The position numbers and the translations under genes were made by a program. This document shows positions 53,937-64,000 of a stretch of DNA of 64,000 nucleotides, piece by piece. Where the stretch lies: assembly GCA_029204045.2 (NCBI GenBank), contig JAQNDB010000477.1, positions 1 through 64,000 of the forward strand. The letters are read 5' to 3'. The stretch's first letter is position 1. Each line of letters opens with the position of its first letter. The notes under the pieces are model-generated. The model ran no database searches and was not told the DNA's origin. It worked only from the letters and a program-made list of their open reading frames with translations. Source of the stretch: Tillandsia leiboldiana. Its lineage: Eukaryota; Streptophyta; Magnoliopsida; Poales; Bromeliaceae.

Positions 53937-56391
53937 TGTAGAGATTCGGCTTTTACGACTGATTGTGACTCACATGTTACTTATTTATGCCCTTAAGTGA
54001 ATAAAATTATTTAACGTTTGAAACTCGGTCGGTGTGTGGTGCGGGTATTTTTCTGTCGAAGGGCCCGGAAAACGAAGACCGATGGCGCGATCGGATCGGG
54101 AATCCGATGTACGGATCTCCCGTAATGGGGTTTTTAAGATCGCGATGACTTAAGTCATGCATCGAAATCCGCGTAAAATATCTGGCAAGTTTGTTAGGGG
54201 AATCTGGATATTCCTGTTATTAATTAATTAAGGAAATTAATTAATCGGTTACGTACAATTAAATTTGGGGTTTTTATCTCCTATGATTAATTAAAATGGG
54301 GAAATTAATTAATCGGCGACTAAGATTTAAAAGCGGATAAATTAATACGTACAAAGAAAAAAAAAAGAGAAACCCTAGCCAAAAAGAAAGAACGCGAAAG
54401 AGAAAGAAAAGAAAAAGACGGAACCCTAACCGAAGGAAAGAAAGGAGAAAAGGGAGGAAACGAAGGAGTCCGATCACCCCGAACAACGAACCGGAGACAA
54501 GAGCGCGACCGGACGTCTCCCCCGTGGATTAATTCGGTGAGTGCAATCCTCGTTGTGGTTTTTCGGGGTCTTCTTTTAAGTTCTTGTTTAGGGTTTCGGT
54601 CGTCATCATCGTATCCGTCACCGCCGCCGTCATTGCGCAAGTTAGGGCACGGTACAGGCGGCGGAGACGCGCGATGCCGCTAGGGCATCGCGCGGGCGGC
54701 AACAACGGGAGCCGCGCGGGCTCCGCGCGGGCACCGCACCCGCGCGGGCACCATGCGGGCACCGCGCGGGCACCGCACCCGCATGGGCGCCGCGCGGGCA
54801 CCGCACCCGCGCGGGCACCATGCGGGCACCGCGCGGGCACCATGTGGGCACTGCGCGGGCACCGCACCCGCATGGGCGCCGCGTGGGCACCACACCCGCG
54901 CGGGCACCATGCGGGCACCACGCGGGCACCGCGCGGATCACACCCGCGCGGGTGCCGCCCGCAGAGGATCGCCGCATGGTTTTGGTGGGCTTCGCGGGGG
55001 GGAAATCCGTCGACCGATGGGTTTGACGGTTTCTTTAGGTTTCCGTCGGACGGGTAATGTCGGGCTTTCGTTTTGTAGAGTTAATGCGTGGTTCTGATTT
55101 TGGTTACCCTTATGGACCCTTCTTAGGTCCAGATATGCAACGGGAGTGTGCGAAAGATCCGGGTGCTCCGATCCGCTCGCAACCAGGTGGGTACCCTTGC
55201 TATAAGTGCAACGAGTGCAGTAAGTGCACCATATCATCGTAAAAGGCTCGTTAATTTGTCTAATAAAGTAGATGGACTTTTATACCTTCGCATGAATATT
55301 TATTATTAATAACTGTGGCGGCTGCGGTCGCGGGGCTTAATACTTTTTATTAATAATTGTGGCGGCTGCGGTCGCGGGGCTTATCACACGCCGACACCGG
55401 CAATTTCGGTTTTGGATGTTGCACGTACACAGGCGGATTGGCCTCCGCATGGGTGTACTTTTCCGGAGAAGTGGTCCGCGTGACCCGTGTGCCTCACATG
55501 TATGGGGTGAGGACCTCTTCACGCCTGCTAAGGGCGCCGCACTAGCACCGTGAAGGGGTTAAAAACATCGAAGGGGTATTGTGACTGTGCACGAGGGGAG
55601 ACTTCCGTCTCTCCGACAGGTACTCTGGGGTTGGGGCCCAGCTTATTTTTGTAACAGGGATTTTAGCGAAAGGTTCCGGTATAAACGGTTTGTTTTTAAT
55701 TCAACGTTAATTGTTATGACATCTACTTTGTTTGTGACTGACTTTACCCACTCCGTGACAGGTTTGACTAGGGACATTAGTCGGGACGGTGATGAGACTG
55801 CGTCGAGAGGAACGTAGTCGTAGGAGGCTTTCCACTCCTGGTTCCTTGGAATTATCTCAACTCCTTCTTAACTATTCTTAGCTTAATTTGCATCTGTGGA
55901 TCATATTAGTTATTGGAAGCACTGTGGACTGGATGCACTATTACGGTTCAGACATACTTTCTTGATCTTGGGCACGGCATGTTTTTATCATCATAAAAGT
56001 GATTGCGAAAACGTTTTCAAAAGCAGAGTGCCGTGTGGGCACAGATTTTGTAAACCTCTGGATTTATCCTTTCTAAACGATGTCGTCGCTCTCTTGTTTG
56101 AATGTGTAACTGTTTTAAAAATTGGGTGTCGGGTGGACACCGTTTGCAAAACCGTAGGTAATTATTTCTTCCGCACTATGTATGATGACGACTGTATGGT
56201 TGATGGTTGATATTGTAAATGGGACGCCGTGCATATACAAAGGAGACTCTGTCCGATCGCAGAGTGAATTTGTATATGTGGCGGTCTGTCATGCACCGGG
56301 GGCGAGGTTGATCTTCACGTGTGAAGAAAAAGAAAAAAAAAAATATAATACACGTTTTTCCGCTTATACTAAAACCTCCTGGGGCGTGACA
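53937..56391 (+). repeat. 3' LTR of Tekay a (2455 bp)
   Basis: Near-identical to the 5' LTR, ending GGGGCGTGACA before GCGGG. Minisatellite 54715-54950 with fewer units, predicted intron 54537-55761, hairpin 56225-56283. Scattered transitions relative to the 5' LTR. Confidence 0.96.
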
Positions 56392-56396
56392 GCGGG

Positions 56397-56714
56397 CACC
56401 TTCCCCGCACGGGCGCAAGCGGCGCGGCACGGCACAGCACTGCGCGGGCACCTTCCCCGCACGGGCGCAAGCGGCGCGGCACCCCAGTGCAGCACGCGCG
56501 GGCGGCAAGGCAGCGGCGCGGCGCGAAGTAGAAACCCCGCGCGCGGCGCGCCCTGCAGCCCCGCGCGCGGCGCGGCCTGCATCCCCGCGCACGGCGCAGC
56601 CTGCAAGTCCTGCACGCGGCGCGGCCTGCGTCCCCGCGCGGGCACCTTCCACACGCGGGCGCGCAAGCAGCGCGGCATCGTCCAACAGCGGCACGCGGTG
56701 GCGCGTGCCCTGTC
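56397..56714 (-). repeat. LTR c, continuation right of Tekay a (GC-rich repeats)
   Basis: Resumes the GCGCAAGCGGCGCGGC repeats broken at 46891 and ends at LTR b (56715, preceded by CTGTC). Non-coding; frames are repeat by-products. Confidence 0.75.
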
Positions 56715-56812
56715 TGTCACGCCCCGGAGGTCTAAGGTTAAGCGGAAGAACGCATGATTATTATTATTATTTTTTTTTCAAAGACTGACCTCTCCACCGG
56801 TGCGTGTCAGAC

Positions 56813-56871
56813 CGCCACATATACAAATTCACTCCTCAATCAGACGGAGCCTCCTTTGTATATGTACGGCG
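56813..56871 (-). other. Conserved hairpin near end of LTR b
   Basis: Outer arms as in Tekay a; inner arm CTCC/GGAG plus a G-U pair instead of ACTCTG/CAGAGT; 98 bases from the LTR end. Confidence 0.75.
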
Positions 56872-57324
56872 TCCCATTTACAACATCAATCCTCAACCAT
56901 ACAGTCATCAACTACAAGTAAGGAAATAATTAACTACGGATTTTGCAAACGGCGTCCACCTGACACCCACTTTTTTTGAAAACACCTACACCTTCTCACT
57001 AAAGCGGCCACGGCTTTTGGAAAGGATAAATCCAGAGGTTTACAAAATCTGTGCCCACTCGGCACTCTGATTTAGAAAGCATTTTCGCAACCATTTAATC
57101 TTTAAAACATGCCGCACTCAAATCCACAGAATTATGTTCAATCCACAGTGCTAACTAATTAACTACAAAGCATTCAACATGATCCACAGTCTCGCAAATT
57201 AAACCAACAACTAACTATAAAGGTAAATGAGATAAACCAAACGAACTAAAGTAGAAAGCCTCCTACGGCTAAGGTCCTCTCGACGCAGTCTCACCGCCAT
57301 CCCGGCTACTACACCTAGTCAGAC

Positions 57325-58724
57325 CTGTCACGGAGTGGGTAATGTCAGTGACAAATAAAGTAGATAGTACAAAATGAATAATAGACTTTAGAGTAAATAC
57401 TCTGCACCGGAACCTTTCGCTCTCCCTCATCCTGAAACACCTTTATTTGATTTAATGTCACCGTCACGTCAGGGTAGTCGACGATCTCCCCACGTGAAAT
57501 TCAATATTCTTACGTGATGCTTTTAACCATGTTCACAGTGCTAGTACGGCACCTTTAGATATCGTGACGGGGTCCCCACGGGCACCCTCACCTTTGTGGG
57601 GCACACGGGTCGTTCAGACTACTTCTCCGGAAAAGTACACCCATGCGGAGGCCAATCCGCCTGTGTACTTGCAGCATTCAAAACTGGGTTGCTGAAGTCG
57701 GCGTAGATTAAGCACCGCGACACTTGGTCGCCACAATTAATAATGGAGAGTAGAAATACATTCATCTACTTTATTAGGCAGGCTAACAAGCTTTTTATGA
57801 TGACATGGTGCACTTATTGCACTCGCTGCCCTTATGGCAAGGGTACCCACCTGGTTACGGGAAGATCGGGGCACTAGGATCTTTCGTACACTCCCGCTGC
57901 GCGCCTGGACCTACGGAAAGTCCACAAGGGTAAACTATAGTCAAAACCACGCACTAACATCGCAAAACGGAAGTCCGAAATTATCTTTACGACGAAAACC
58001 CAACAAAACCGTCAAACACACCACCCGACGGTTTCCCCCCGCACGGCCGTCACCACTCGCCGGAGCTTTGCGCAGCCCAAGACCGCGCGGCATGCCTCCG
58101 CGGCTGCGCCCGAGCGGTCGCGGCCTGCGCGGCGCCCGCTCGTCCCCCGCACGGGTGCGGGCCCGCGCGGCGCCCGTGCGGCGCCCGCGCGGCGCCCGTG
58201 CGGTGCCTGTGCGGGTGCCGCCCGCGCGGCAGCCGTGCGGGTGCAAACCGCGCGGCGCCCGCGGGTGCAGGTTCCCGCGCGGTGTCCGTGCGGGTGTCGT
58301 CCGCGCGGTGTCCGTGCGGGTGTCGTCCGCGCGGTAGCCGCGCGGGTGCAAACCGTGCGGCGCCCGCGGGTGCGGGTTCCCGCGCGGTGCCCGCGCGGTG
58401 TCCGTGCGGGTGCCGTCCTCGCGGTAGCCGCGCGGGTGCAAACAGCGCGGCGCCCGCGGGTGCGGGTTCCCGCGCGTTGCCCGCGCGGTGTCCGCGCGGC
58501 GCCCGTTTCTTTGCCGCCCGCTGGCGGCGTCCGCCCGCCCGCGGTGTCCTCTCATGCGGTGCCCTATCGGCACCGTGCGTCTCCGCCGCTCGTCCCGCGC
58601 CTTAACTTGCGCGGCGGCGGTGACGACGGCGGAGGCGACGGAGATACGGAGAGGAAGACAACCGGAAATTCAAACTAATAATTCAAAAGAAAAACCCCGA
58701 AACGCTACAACGAACATTACTCAC
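57325..58724 (-). other. Predicted leader intron of LTR b (1400 bp)
   Basis: Donor AATCCG|GTGAGT (58725/58724); acceptor CACTGACATTACCC...GTGACAG (57325). Encloses the minisatellite 58140-58530. Inferred. Confidence 0.45.
58140..58530 (-). repeat. GC-rich minisatellite in LTR b
   Basis: Repeated words GCGCGGTGTCCGTGCGG, GGGTGCAAAC and GCGGCGCCCG with units of about 50-100 bp. In the same position as in Tekay a but with different unit sequence. Confidence 0.85.
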
Positions 58725-59027
58725 CGGATTGATCGACGGGGAAGTCGTCCGATCACGTTCTTGCCTCCGGTTCGTTGTTCGGGGCGGCCGATCACCTTCG
58801 TTTCCTTCCTCTTCTTTCTTTCTTTCCTCCGGTTAGGGTTCCGCCTTTCCCTTTTCTTTTTCTCTCACGCTCTCTTTCCGGTTAGCGTTTCCCTTTTGTT
58901 GGCTTTTCCCCCGTACGTATTATTAAGTCCTTGTTATAGTTCCCATCACCGACTAATCAATCTTTTTCTTTAATTAATTAATCATATAATTAAATCCTTA
59001 TTTTGATTTCCTGTCACCTATTAATTA

Positions 59028-59180
59028 ATTCCTTAATTAATTAATCCCACCTTTTTAACCTCCGTAACCGAATAACAACTTCTATCCCCGATTAATTCCT
59101 TAATTAATTAATCCTACCTTTTTAACATCCGTTACCGAATAACAACTTCTATCCCCGATTAATTCCTTAATTAATTAATC
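59028..59180 (-). repeat. 67-bp tandem repeat with TTAATTAA in U3 of LTR b
   Basis: ATTCCTTAATTAATTAATC recurs at 59028, 59095 and 59162, a 67-bp period. AT-rich palindromic TTAATTAA also marks Tekay a U3. Confidence 0.85.
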
Positions 59181-59434
59181 CTACGGGATAAACCACCTTT
59201 AATTTAATTTCCAGTTACCGATTAATTAATTTCTTAATTAATTAATCACACGGAATATCCAAACTCCCCCACCAGGCGTGCTGGATTACACGAATTCCGA
59301 AACGCGCTTAAGTCACCGCAATCTTGGAAACCCTATTCCGGGAGATCCGTACATCGGATTCCCGATCCGATCGCACCGTCGGTCCTCCTTTTCCGATCCC
59401 TTTTACAGAAAAATATTCATCCCCCGCACCGACC

Positions 59435-59664
59435 TGTTACGGAATTTGAGTTGGCGTAGTTTCGTGAATGTCTCAAGTCTTGAAGATTGAAGGTGAAGAA
59501 AGTTGGATCATTTAACTCAATCTCAAGAAAGAAGAATTCAAAAGGATCAGGTATGTTTAACTAAAGAATTTGTGTGATCCGAATACTTCTTGTAGTGTAG
59601 AAACACTTGGAAGAGTCTTTCATTGCATAAAAATCAAAAACTGGACTTGGGACATGTTCAGGAT
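59435..59664 (+). repeat. Sirevirus LTR fragment (copia-3), plus strand
   Basis: Starts TGTTACGGAATTTG and is nearly identical to the first 230 bp of the copia-1 LTR read on the minus strand (14643 to about 14414). It is cut at 59664, within the first GGATCC palindrome, by element F. The preceding CGACC (59430-59434) should be its left TSD. Confidence 0.9.
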
Positions 59665-59757
59665 TGTCACGCCCCGGGGGTTTGTTTTAGCGGAAACGGC
59701 ATTTTTTTTTTTTTTTTTTTTGAAAGGTCTCTTTCTTCCCCGGTGCGTGCCCAGACC

Positions 59758-59816
59758 CGCCGCACATACAGGATCTCTCTGCAAACGGACAGAGTCTCCC
59801 CTGTACGTGCACGGCG
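59758..59816 (-). other. Conserved hairpin near end of F LTR, compensated arms
   Basis: Outer arms CACGTACAGG/CCTGTATGTG in the RNA sense where other families have CATATACAAA/TTTGTATATG: three paired changes plus one G-U. Inner CTCTG/CAGAG. 93 bases from the LTR end. Confidence 0.75.
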
Positions 59817-60303
59817 TGTGGTTGAATACATCTCCCAAGCAAACATAACCATTCAATCACAACATTCAATTACATACAACCAGTATACTAATTATTTGAG
59901 CGCATGGCCACTTCAACTTGAAAGGATAAATCCACGGTTTTTAAAGAGTGCCCACCCGGCACTTAAGTTTTGAAAACGAGTTTCGAAATCCATAAATCCA
60001 CAGGGTTTTGAAATCAGTGCCCACACGACACTTAGACTTTGAAAACGGTTTTCGCAATCTATTCTTTGTTTTTGTTTCGCTTTTCAAATGGCCAGTAGGA
60101 AATAAAGGGAAAGGTAGCGCATAAACAGATAATCAAATACCGACATCTACGTCGACCCCACAAGGGTATCGGGAACCTCACTCATGCCCACAATATAAAT
60201 GAAAAGCTGAAAAGAAAAGGAAGGTATAAAGTTCAGGGTCTCCAACGGTCCCGCTGTGTCCGCCCCGTCCTCACCGCCACCTACCTCTCCCCTCGCCTGG
60301 GCC

Positions 60304-61779
60304 CTGTCACGAAGTGGGAAGTCAGTGACTAATAAACGCCGTGCAAGGGAAAATAATAAAAACAAACCGTGGCGACAACCGGAGCAACCACCCTTTTGGG
60401 AGGGGGGGGAAAAGGTAACCTGTATATCTGCATCCTGTAATACCCGGCCGCATCGGTCCACTACCGACGGCCCCATACCGTACCTGCAGCACCGCGACCG
60501 CGCCGGACAACTAAACCGGCGGGTCGCTCCGCTCGCACCTCGGCGCCTCAACCCCACAGCTAATAAGGGGCCCCCACTACGTCACCTCGTGGGTATACAC
60601 GGGTTCTACGACCTCTTTTCCGGAAAAGCGCACCCTCTGCGGTGGCCAAACCGCGGGTGCGCGTGTGGCAACCTCGAGCCAAGTAACCGTAACCACCATC
60701 ATGTCAGTATCACAATAAGAATAATAAGAGTAATGAGGTAAATGAGGTAAAGTGCATAATCGAAAACAAGGTAATGCGGCGCGCACTCGAAGGTGGCCCG
60801 CTGACATATAAGGGTTGAAAAAGAAGAACACCGTCGGCAATCGACGCTAGTCATTATAGCGAACCCACTAACATGCATAAGCTATCACCCGTCATTATGT
60901 AACCCCAGTACACTTAGAATAGACCCCGTCCAATAAGATAGAATTTAGAGGCTAGGAATAAAGTAAAAACAACCCACCTGTCGCTAGTAGAAAAACCACG
61001 CTCGGCTCCCCGCGTCCCGGCGCGCTCCCCGAAGCTGCAAGACGGGATCCCCGGGCGGGGAGGTCAAGAACCTTTAAACGCGAAGTAAGGAAAAGCCCCA
61101 ACACCGGCCGGCCCCCGACGGCAGCGACCGAAACCCCCCCACGCGCCGCCGTGCTGTCCGCGCGGCGCCTCGCATGTGCGGGCTGCCCCGCGGCCGCCCC
61201 GCATGCGGGCGCCCCGCACGGCACCCTCGCATGCGCGGCCTGCACCGCGCGGTGCCCCCGCATGCGCGGGCTGCCCCGCGCGGCGCCCCGCATGCGGGTG
61301 CCCCGCACGGCACCCCCGCATGCGCGGGCCGCACCGCGCGGTGCCCCCGCATGCGCGAGCTGCCCCGCGCGGCTCCCCGCACGCGGGTGCCCCGCCCGGC
61401 GCCCCCGCATGCGCGGGCTGCACCGCGCGGTGCCCCCGCATGCGCAGGCTGCCCCGCGCGGCGCCCCGCACGCGGGTGCCCCGCCCGGCGCCCCCGCATG
61501 CGCGGGCTGCACCGTGCGGTGCCCCCGCATGCGCGGCTGCCCCGCGCGGCGCCTTGCATGCGGGTGCCCCGCACGGCGCCCCCGCATGCGCGGGCGGCCC
61601 CGCACGGCGCCCCGCATGCGGGTGCCCCCGCGCGGCGCCCCCGCATGCGCGGGTTGCCCCGCGCGGCGCTCCGCGTGCGATGGCACGCCCCTCTCCTTCC
61701 ATCCCCGACGAAATCAAGAAACCCCCCCCTCGCTCGTGACGAGAAAAAGACAAGAAAAGAAAACGAAAACACGGCTCAC
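60304..61779 (-). other. Predicted leader intron of F LTR (1476 bp)
   Basis: Donor GACGAG|GTGAGC (61779) downstream of the leader; acceptor CACTGACTTCCC...GTGACAG (60304). Contains the minisatellite 61150-61680. Inferred. Confidence 0.45.
61150..61680 (-). repeat. GC-rich minisatellite in F LTR
   Basis: About 530 bp of GCGCGGCGCCCC, GCATGCGCGGGC and GCACGGCGCC words; units of about 42-58 bp repeating with variants. Stop-free frames up to 299 codons in several frames and on both strands are by-products. Confidence 0.9.
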
Positions 61780-62393
61780 CTCGTCTTGGTCGGTACCGGG
61801 CGGAGGAGAGGGATCGTCCTCTTCGCGTTCGTCGGATCTTTGCGGGGAGGCGATCGATCTCTTCTCTTCCACGCCGGCCGATGGAAAGGACGAGGGTTTT
61901 TGGGGACCGCTCCTCGTCCACGCTCGGATATTGTACGCCAAGGAGGGGGAAGGCGAGGTTTAGGAAACCTAATTCCCAAGGCCGACTACTTAGACGTTTT
62001 GGGCGTAGTGGATTTTGGACCCCAAATTAATTTTAACCCTCGAGTGAAAAGAAAACAGAAAGGGATGGTTTAACCCCATACCCCAAGTTGATCGACTAAA
62101 ATCGATCTAATTGCGGACCCGAGTCCGGTCCGCCCCCGGTAATTGTGTAAGTCACCTGGGCTACGGTACCAGCTTCCGGAATTTATTCTGGGAGATCCGG
62201 GGGTCGGAATCCAGAACCGATCGCGCCGCCGGTCTCCGTTTCGCGAGCTCTATTAACCAAAAATACCCGCGAGCCCCGACCGTCTGCCAAGAAAAATAAG
62301 GAAATTTACCCTCGAACCCCTATTGTCAACCACACGGTTCAATAAAATCGACGGAAAGTCCCGAAAGGCAAAAATAAATCCGCGGTTATCACA

Positions 62394-62412
62394 CCACTCA
62401 CCTCTAAAAACG
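62394..62412 (-). other. Polypurine tract region of element F
   Basis: Minus-strand GAGGTGAGTGG just before the LTR start TGTGATAACC, after GAGGACGAAACTCG; the same arrangement as in Tekay a. Confidence 0.65.
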
Positions 62413-62429
62413 AGTTTCGTCCTCGAAAC

Positions 62430-64000
62430 TCAGACCCGGATGGTGGTGAATAGGTTCGGGTAGTTTTCCCTCATTTTAGATTCCAGCTCCCATGTTGCCT
62501 CTCGCTCCTCGTGGTTGCTCCAGAGCACCTTCACGTAGGGGATGGCTCGATTCCGCAGTGATTTTGTTTCCCTTGCCAGGATCTTCACTGGGGTTTCTTC
62601 GAAGCTCAGGTCCTCCTTAAGTTCGAGTGCAGAGGTGTCCAGGACATGTGATGGGTCGGGGAGATATTTCCGAAGCATTGATACGTGGAACACATCGTGG
62701 ACTCGGTCGAGGTTTGGTGGTAGGGCGAGGCGGTAAGCTACTGGGCCGATGCGCTCTAGAATCTCAAATGGCCCCACAAACCGTGGGCTCAGCTTGCCCC
62801 TTAGCCCGAAACGCCTGATTCCTCTGGATGGCGAGACCCGCAAAAACACATGTTCCCCCGCTTGAAACTCCAAGTCCCGGCGCCTCTGGTCTGCGTAACT
62901 CTTCTGTCGACTCTGGGCGGTCAGCAGGCGCTGTCTGATGAGGCGAACTTTCTCTTCCGTTTCCTCCACTATGTCGGGCCCCAAGAATTTCCGTTCCCCC
63001 AGATCGTCCCAACAAATCGGGGATCGGCAGCGTCTTCCATATAAGGCCTCGTAGGGCGCCATCTGGATGCTGGCCTGGTAGCTGTTGTTGTAGGCGAATT
63101 CCACGAGAGGTAGGTAGCGTGACCACCCGATCCCCCAATCAAGCACACAGGCGCGAAGCAGGTCTTCTAGGGTTTGTATCGTGCGCTCTGACTGTCCGTC
63201 CGTCTGAGGGTGGAAGGCGGTGCTGAAATGTAATCTGGTCCCCATGGCCTGCTGGAGGCTTTGCCAAAACTTCGAGACAAAGCGCGTGTCTCTGTCCGAG
63301 GTGATTGATGCCGGTACCCCATGTAGTCTCACGATCTCGCTGATGTAGACTTGAGCTAGCCGTTCGCGGGTCCAAGTGGTGTGAATTGGTAGGAAGTGTG
63401 CTGACTTGGTTAACCGGTCAACTACAACCCAGATCGCGTCGTGGCCCTGTCGTGAACGTGGGAATCCAGTGACAAAATCCATGGTGATCTGGTCCCATTT
63501 CCACTCTGGTACCGGTAAGGGCTGTAGCTTCCCTGCTGGTCGTTGGTGTTCGGCCTTTATCTGTTGGCATACTAGGCAGTGGGCCACGTATCGCGTCACG
63601 TCTTCTTTTAACTTAGGCCACCAGAACGTTTGTTTGAGATCCCTGTACATCTTCGTGCCCCCCGGGTGTGCCGCATAAGGGGCTCGGTGTGCCTCCGTTA
63701 AGATTTCATTCTTCAACTCTGGTAAATCCGGCACACAGACCCGCCCGCGGAAACATAGGGTGCCGCCGTCTTTCACCGCAAAGTCAATCTCTTGACCCTG
63801 GGGAATCTCGTCTCGTATACGCTGTAGGTGCAGATCGGTCTGCTGTCCCTCCTGGATCTTCTCGAATAGCGTCGGCTTGACCACCAAGGTTAGGAGTTGC
63901 AGAACTGTGCCCGCAGGCACTACCTCCAACTGCATTCGCGCGAACTCCGCGATCAGGTGGTCCTGCTTCGTCAGCGCGCTCTCCGACGCCCCGTCCCGAT
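62430..64000 (-). CDS. pol: Integrase-chromodomain end of gag-pol of element F, intact, partial
   Basis: Open from the window edge (R-D-G-A-S-E-S-A-L-T-K...) to the stop at 62430. Counting from the Met at 63935: integrase zinc site H83, H90, C120, C123; catalytic D153, D214 and E250 (exactly 35 residues between the last two); a GPF/Y-type C-terminal domain (VGPFEILERIGPVAYRLALP, 387-406); chromodomain 449-497 (VKILARETKSLRNR...WELESKM). Integrase inserts the cDNA, and the chromodomain of this group is thought to guide it to marked chromatin. All four codons that are stops in Tekay a lie in or upstream of this region, and those covered here are sense codons. RNase H, RT and Gag lie outside the window. 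Confidence 0.96.
   Translation of the reverse strand, partial: RDGASESALTKQDHLIAEFARMQLEVVPAGTVLQLLTLVVKPTLFEKIQEGQQTDLHLQRIRDEIPQGQEIDFAVKDGGTLCFRGRVCVPDLPELKNEILTEAHRAPYAAHPGGTKMYRDLKQTFWWPKLKEDVTRYVAHCLVCQQIKAEHQRPAGKLQPLPVPEWKWDQITMDFVTGFPRSRQGHDAIWVVVDRLTKSAHFLPIHTTWTRERLAQVYISEIVRLHGVPASITSDRDTRFVSKFWQSLQQAMGTRLHFSTAFHPQTDGQSERTIQTLEDLLRACVLDWGIGWSRYLPLVEFAYNNSYQASIQMAPYEALYGRRCRSPICWDDLGERKFLGPDIVEETEEKVRLIRQRLLTAQSRQKSYADQRRRDLEFQAGEHVFLRVSPSRGIRRFGLRGKLSPRFVGPFEILERIGPVAYRLALPPNLDRVHDVFHVSMLRKYLPDPSHVLDTSALELKEDLSFEETPVKILARETKSLRNRAIPYVKVLWSNHEEREATWELESKMRENYPNLFTTIRV

Larger units (their letters stand above)
46892..56391 (+). mobile_element. Complete Ty3/gypsy Tekay-like element a (TSD GCGGG)
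   Basis: 5' LTR 46892-49394, PBS 49402-49412, gag-pol 49617-53900, PPT, 3' LTR 53937-56391. GCGGG flanks it (46887-46891 and 56392-56396), and the host sequence (LTR c minisatellite) resumes exactly. The LTRs are nearly identical apart from tandem-repeat copy number, so the insertion is young. The chromodomain and the RT/integrase sequence place it with plant Tekay/Del chromoviruses. Confidence 0.97.
56715..59434 (-). repeat. LTR b, minus strand, Tekay-a-like (2720 bp visible)
   Basis: In element orientation it ends CTCCGGGGCGTGACA at 56715. Its U3 (59434-59266) matches Tekay a 46985-47150 on the other strand. It has a hairpin 56813-56871, acceptor 57325, donor CCG|GTGAGT 58724, minisatellite 58140-58530 and U3 TTAATTAA repeats. 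The first few dozen bp of the LTR are missing, cut by the copia fragment at 59435. Any internal region would be outside the window or absent. Confidence 0.85.
59665..62393 (-). repeat. 3' LTR of element F (2729 bp)
   Basis: In element orientation it runs from TGTGATAACC (62393) to CCCCGGGGCGTGACA (59665). A 20-base T tract on the plus strand (59702-59721), hairpin 59758-59816, acceptor 60304, TTTTCCGGA block (60616), donor 61779 and GC-rich minisatellite 61150-61680. Confidence 0.92.
59665..64000 (-). mobile_element. Ty3/gypsy Tekay-like element F, right end outside window
   Basis: 3' LTR 59665-62393, PPT 62394-62412, pol from 62430 to the window edge. AGGAT (59660-59664) should be the TSD. 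Related to but distinct from Tekay a: the proteins align along the whole region and the LTRs have the same plan with other sequence. The visible frame is intact. Confidence 0.92.

Noticed and set aside
61151..62073. Frames of 230-300 codons on both strands
   Set aside because: Same cause: the stop-free repeat array in the F LTR; no domain and no codon structure.

Overview
This window comes from the genome of a flowering plant, in a repeat-dense region. I find no host gene, rRNA or tRNA gene: essentially all 64 kb is LTR retrotransposon sequence, mostly inserted into one another. The evidence is plant-type Ty3/gypsy chromovirus (Tekay/Del-like) and Ty1/copia Sirevirus (SIRE/Maximus-like) proteins, primer-binding sites matching initiator tRNA-Met (TGGTATCAGAG), LTRs ending in GGGGCGTGACA, and 5-bp target-site duplications (TSDs). 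The sequence does not identify the species.

Layout, left to right. (1) 1-10588, minus strand: gypsy-like element A, with 4.1-kb LTRs around a decayed pol, inserted in (2) Sirevirus copia-1 (10589-14643, minus; the rest lies left of the window). Copia-1 is inserted in (3) plus-strand LTR g (14644-16896 and 21827-23235), which also holds solo LTR-1 (16897-21821, minus, TSD GTTGG). LTR g is inserted in the 3' LTR of (4) a deleted minus-strand gypsy element X (23236-23540). X is itself interrupted by (5) plus-strand LTR h of the same family (23541-24486), which is interrupted by (6) plus-strand LTR e (24487-25290, 29315-29880, 44470-45404). Inside LTR e sit solo LTR-2 (25291-29309, TSD ATTCT), full-length Sirevirus copia-2 (29881-44464, minus, TSD CGAGG) and minus-strand LTR c (45405-46891, 56397-56714). 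LTR c in turn holds complete Tekay-like element a (46892-56391, plus, TSD GCGGG) and minus-strand LTR b (56715-59434). LTR b is interrupted by a plus-strand Sirevirus LTR fragment (59435-59664), and that by a minus-strand Tekay-like element F (59665 to the window edge) with an intact integrase/chromodomain frame.

Proteins. The elements encode Gag, protease, reverse transcriptase, RNase H and integrase. Tekay a has four in-frame stops and no recognisable Gag core. Copia-2 has three stops and a frameshift in pol. Element F is open as far as it can be seen. Copia-2 also carries a 191-aa accessory ORF downstream of pol that appears to have its own TATA box and leader intron.

Non-coding signals are the most interesting part. 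(i) Gypsy-type LTR families share plausible GT-AG leader introns, and where a GC-rich or short tandem array is present it lies inside that intron. (ii) Several LTR families keep a hairpin about 90-110 nt before the LTR end whose arms change sequence in a compensating way. (iii) Sirevirus leaders contain eight mini-hairpins with the same six-base loop and varied stems. (iv) Paired TCCGGA-core palindromes stand upstream of the Sirevirus LTR TATA box and again upstream of the accessory ORF TATA box.

Data quality. A 100-N gap (38491-38590) is flanked by two copies of the same 4-kb piece of copia-2, very probably unmerged contig ends. Element A and the bases right of the gap differ from their duplicates mainly by one-base indels, as expected of unpolished long reads.
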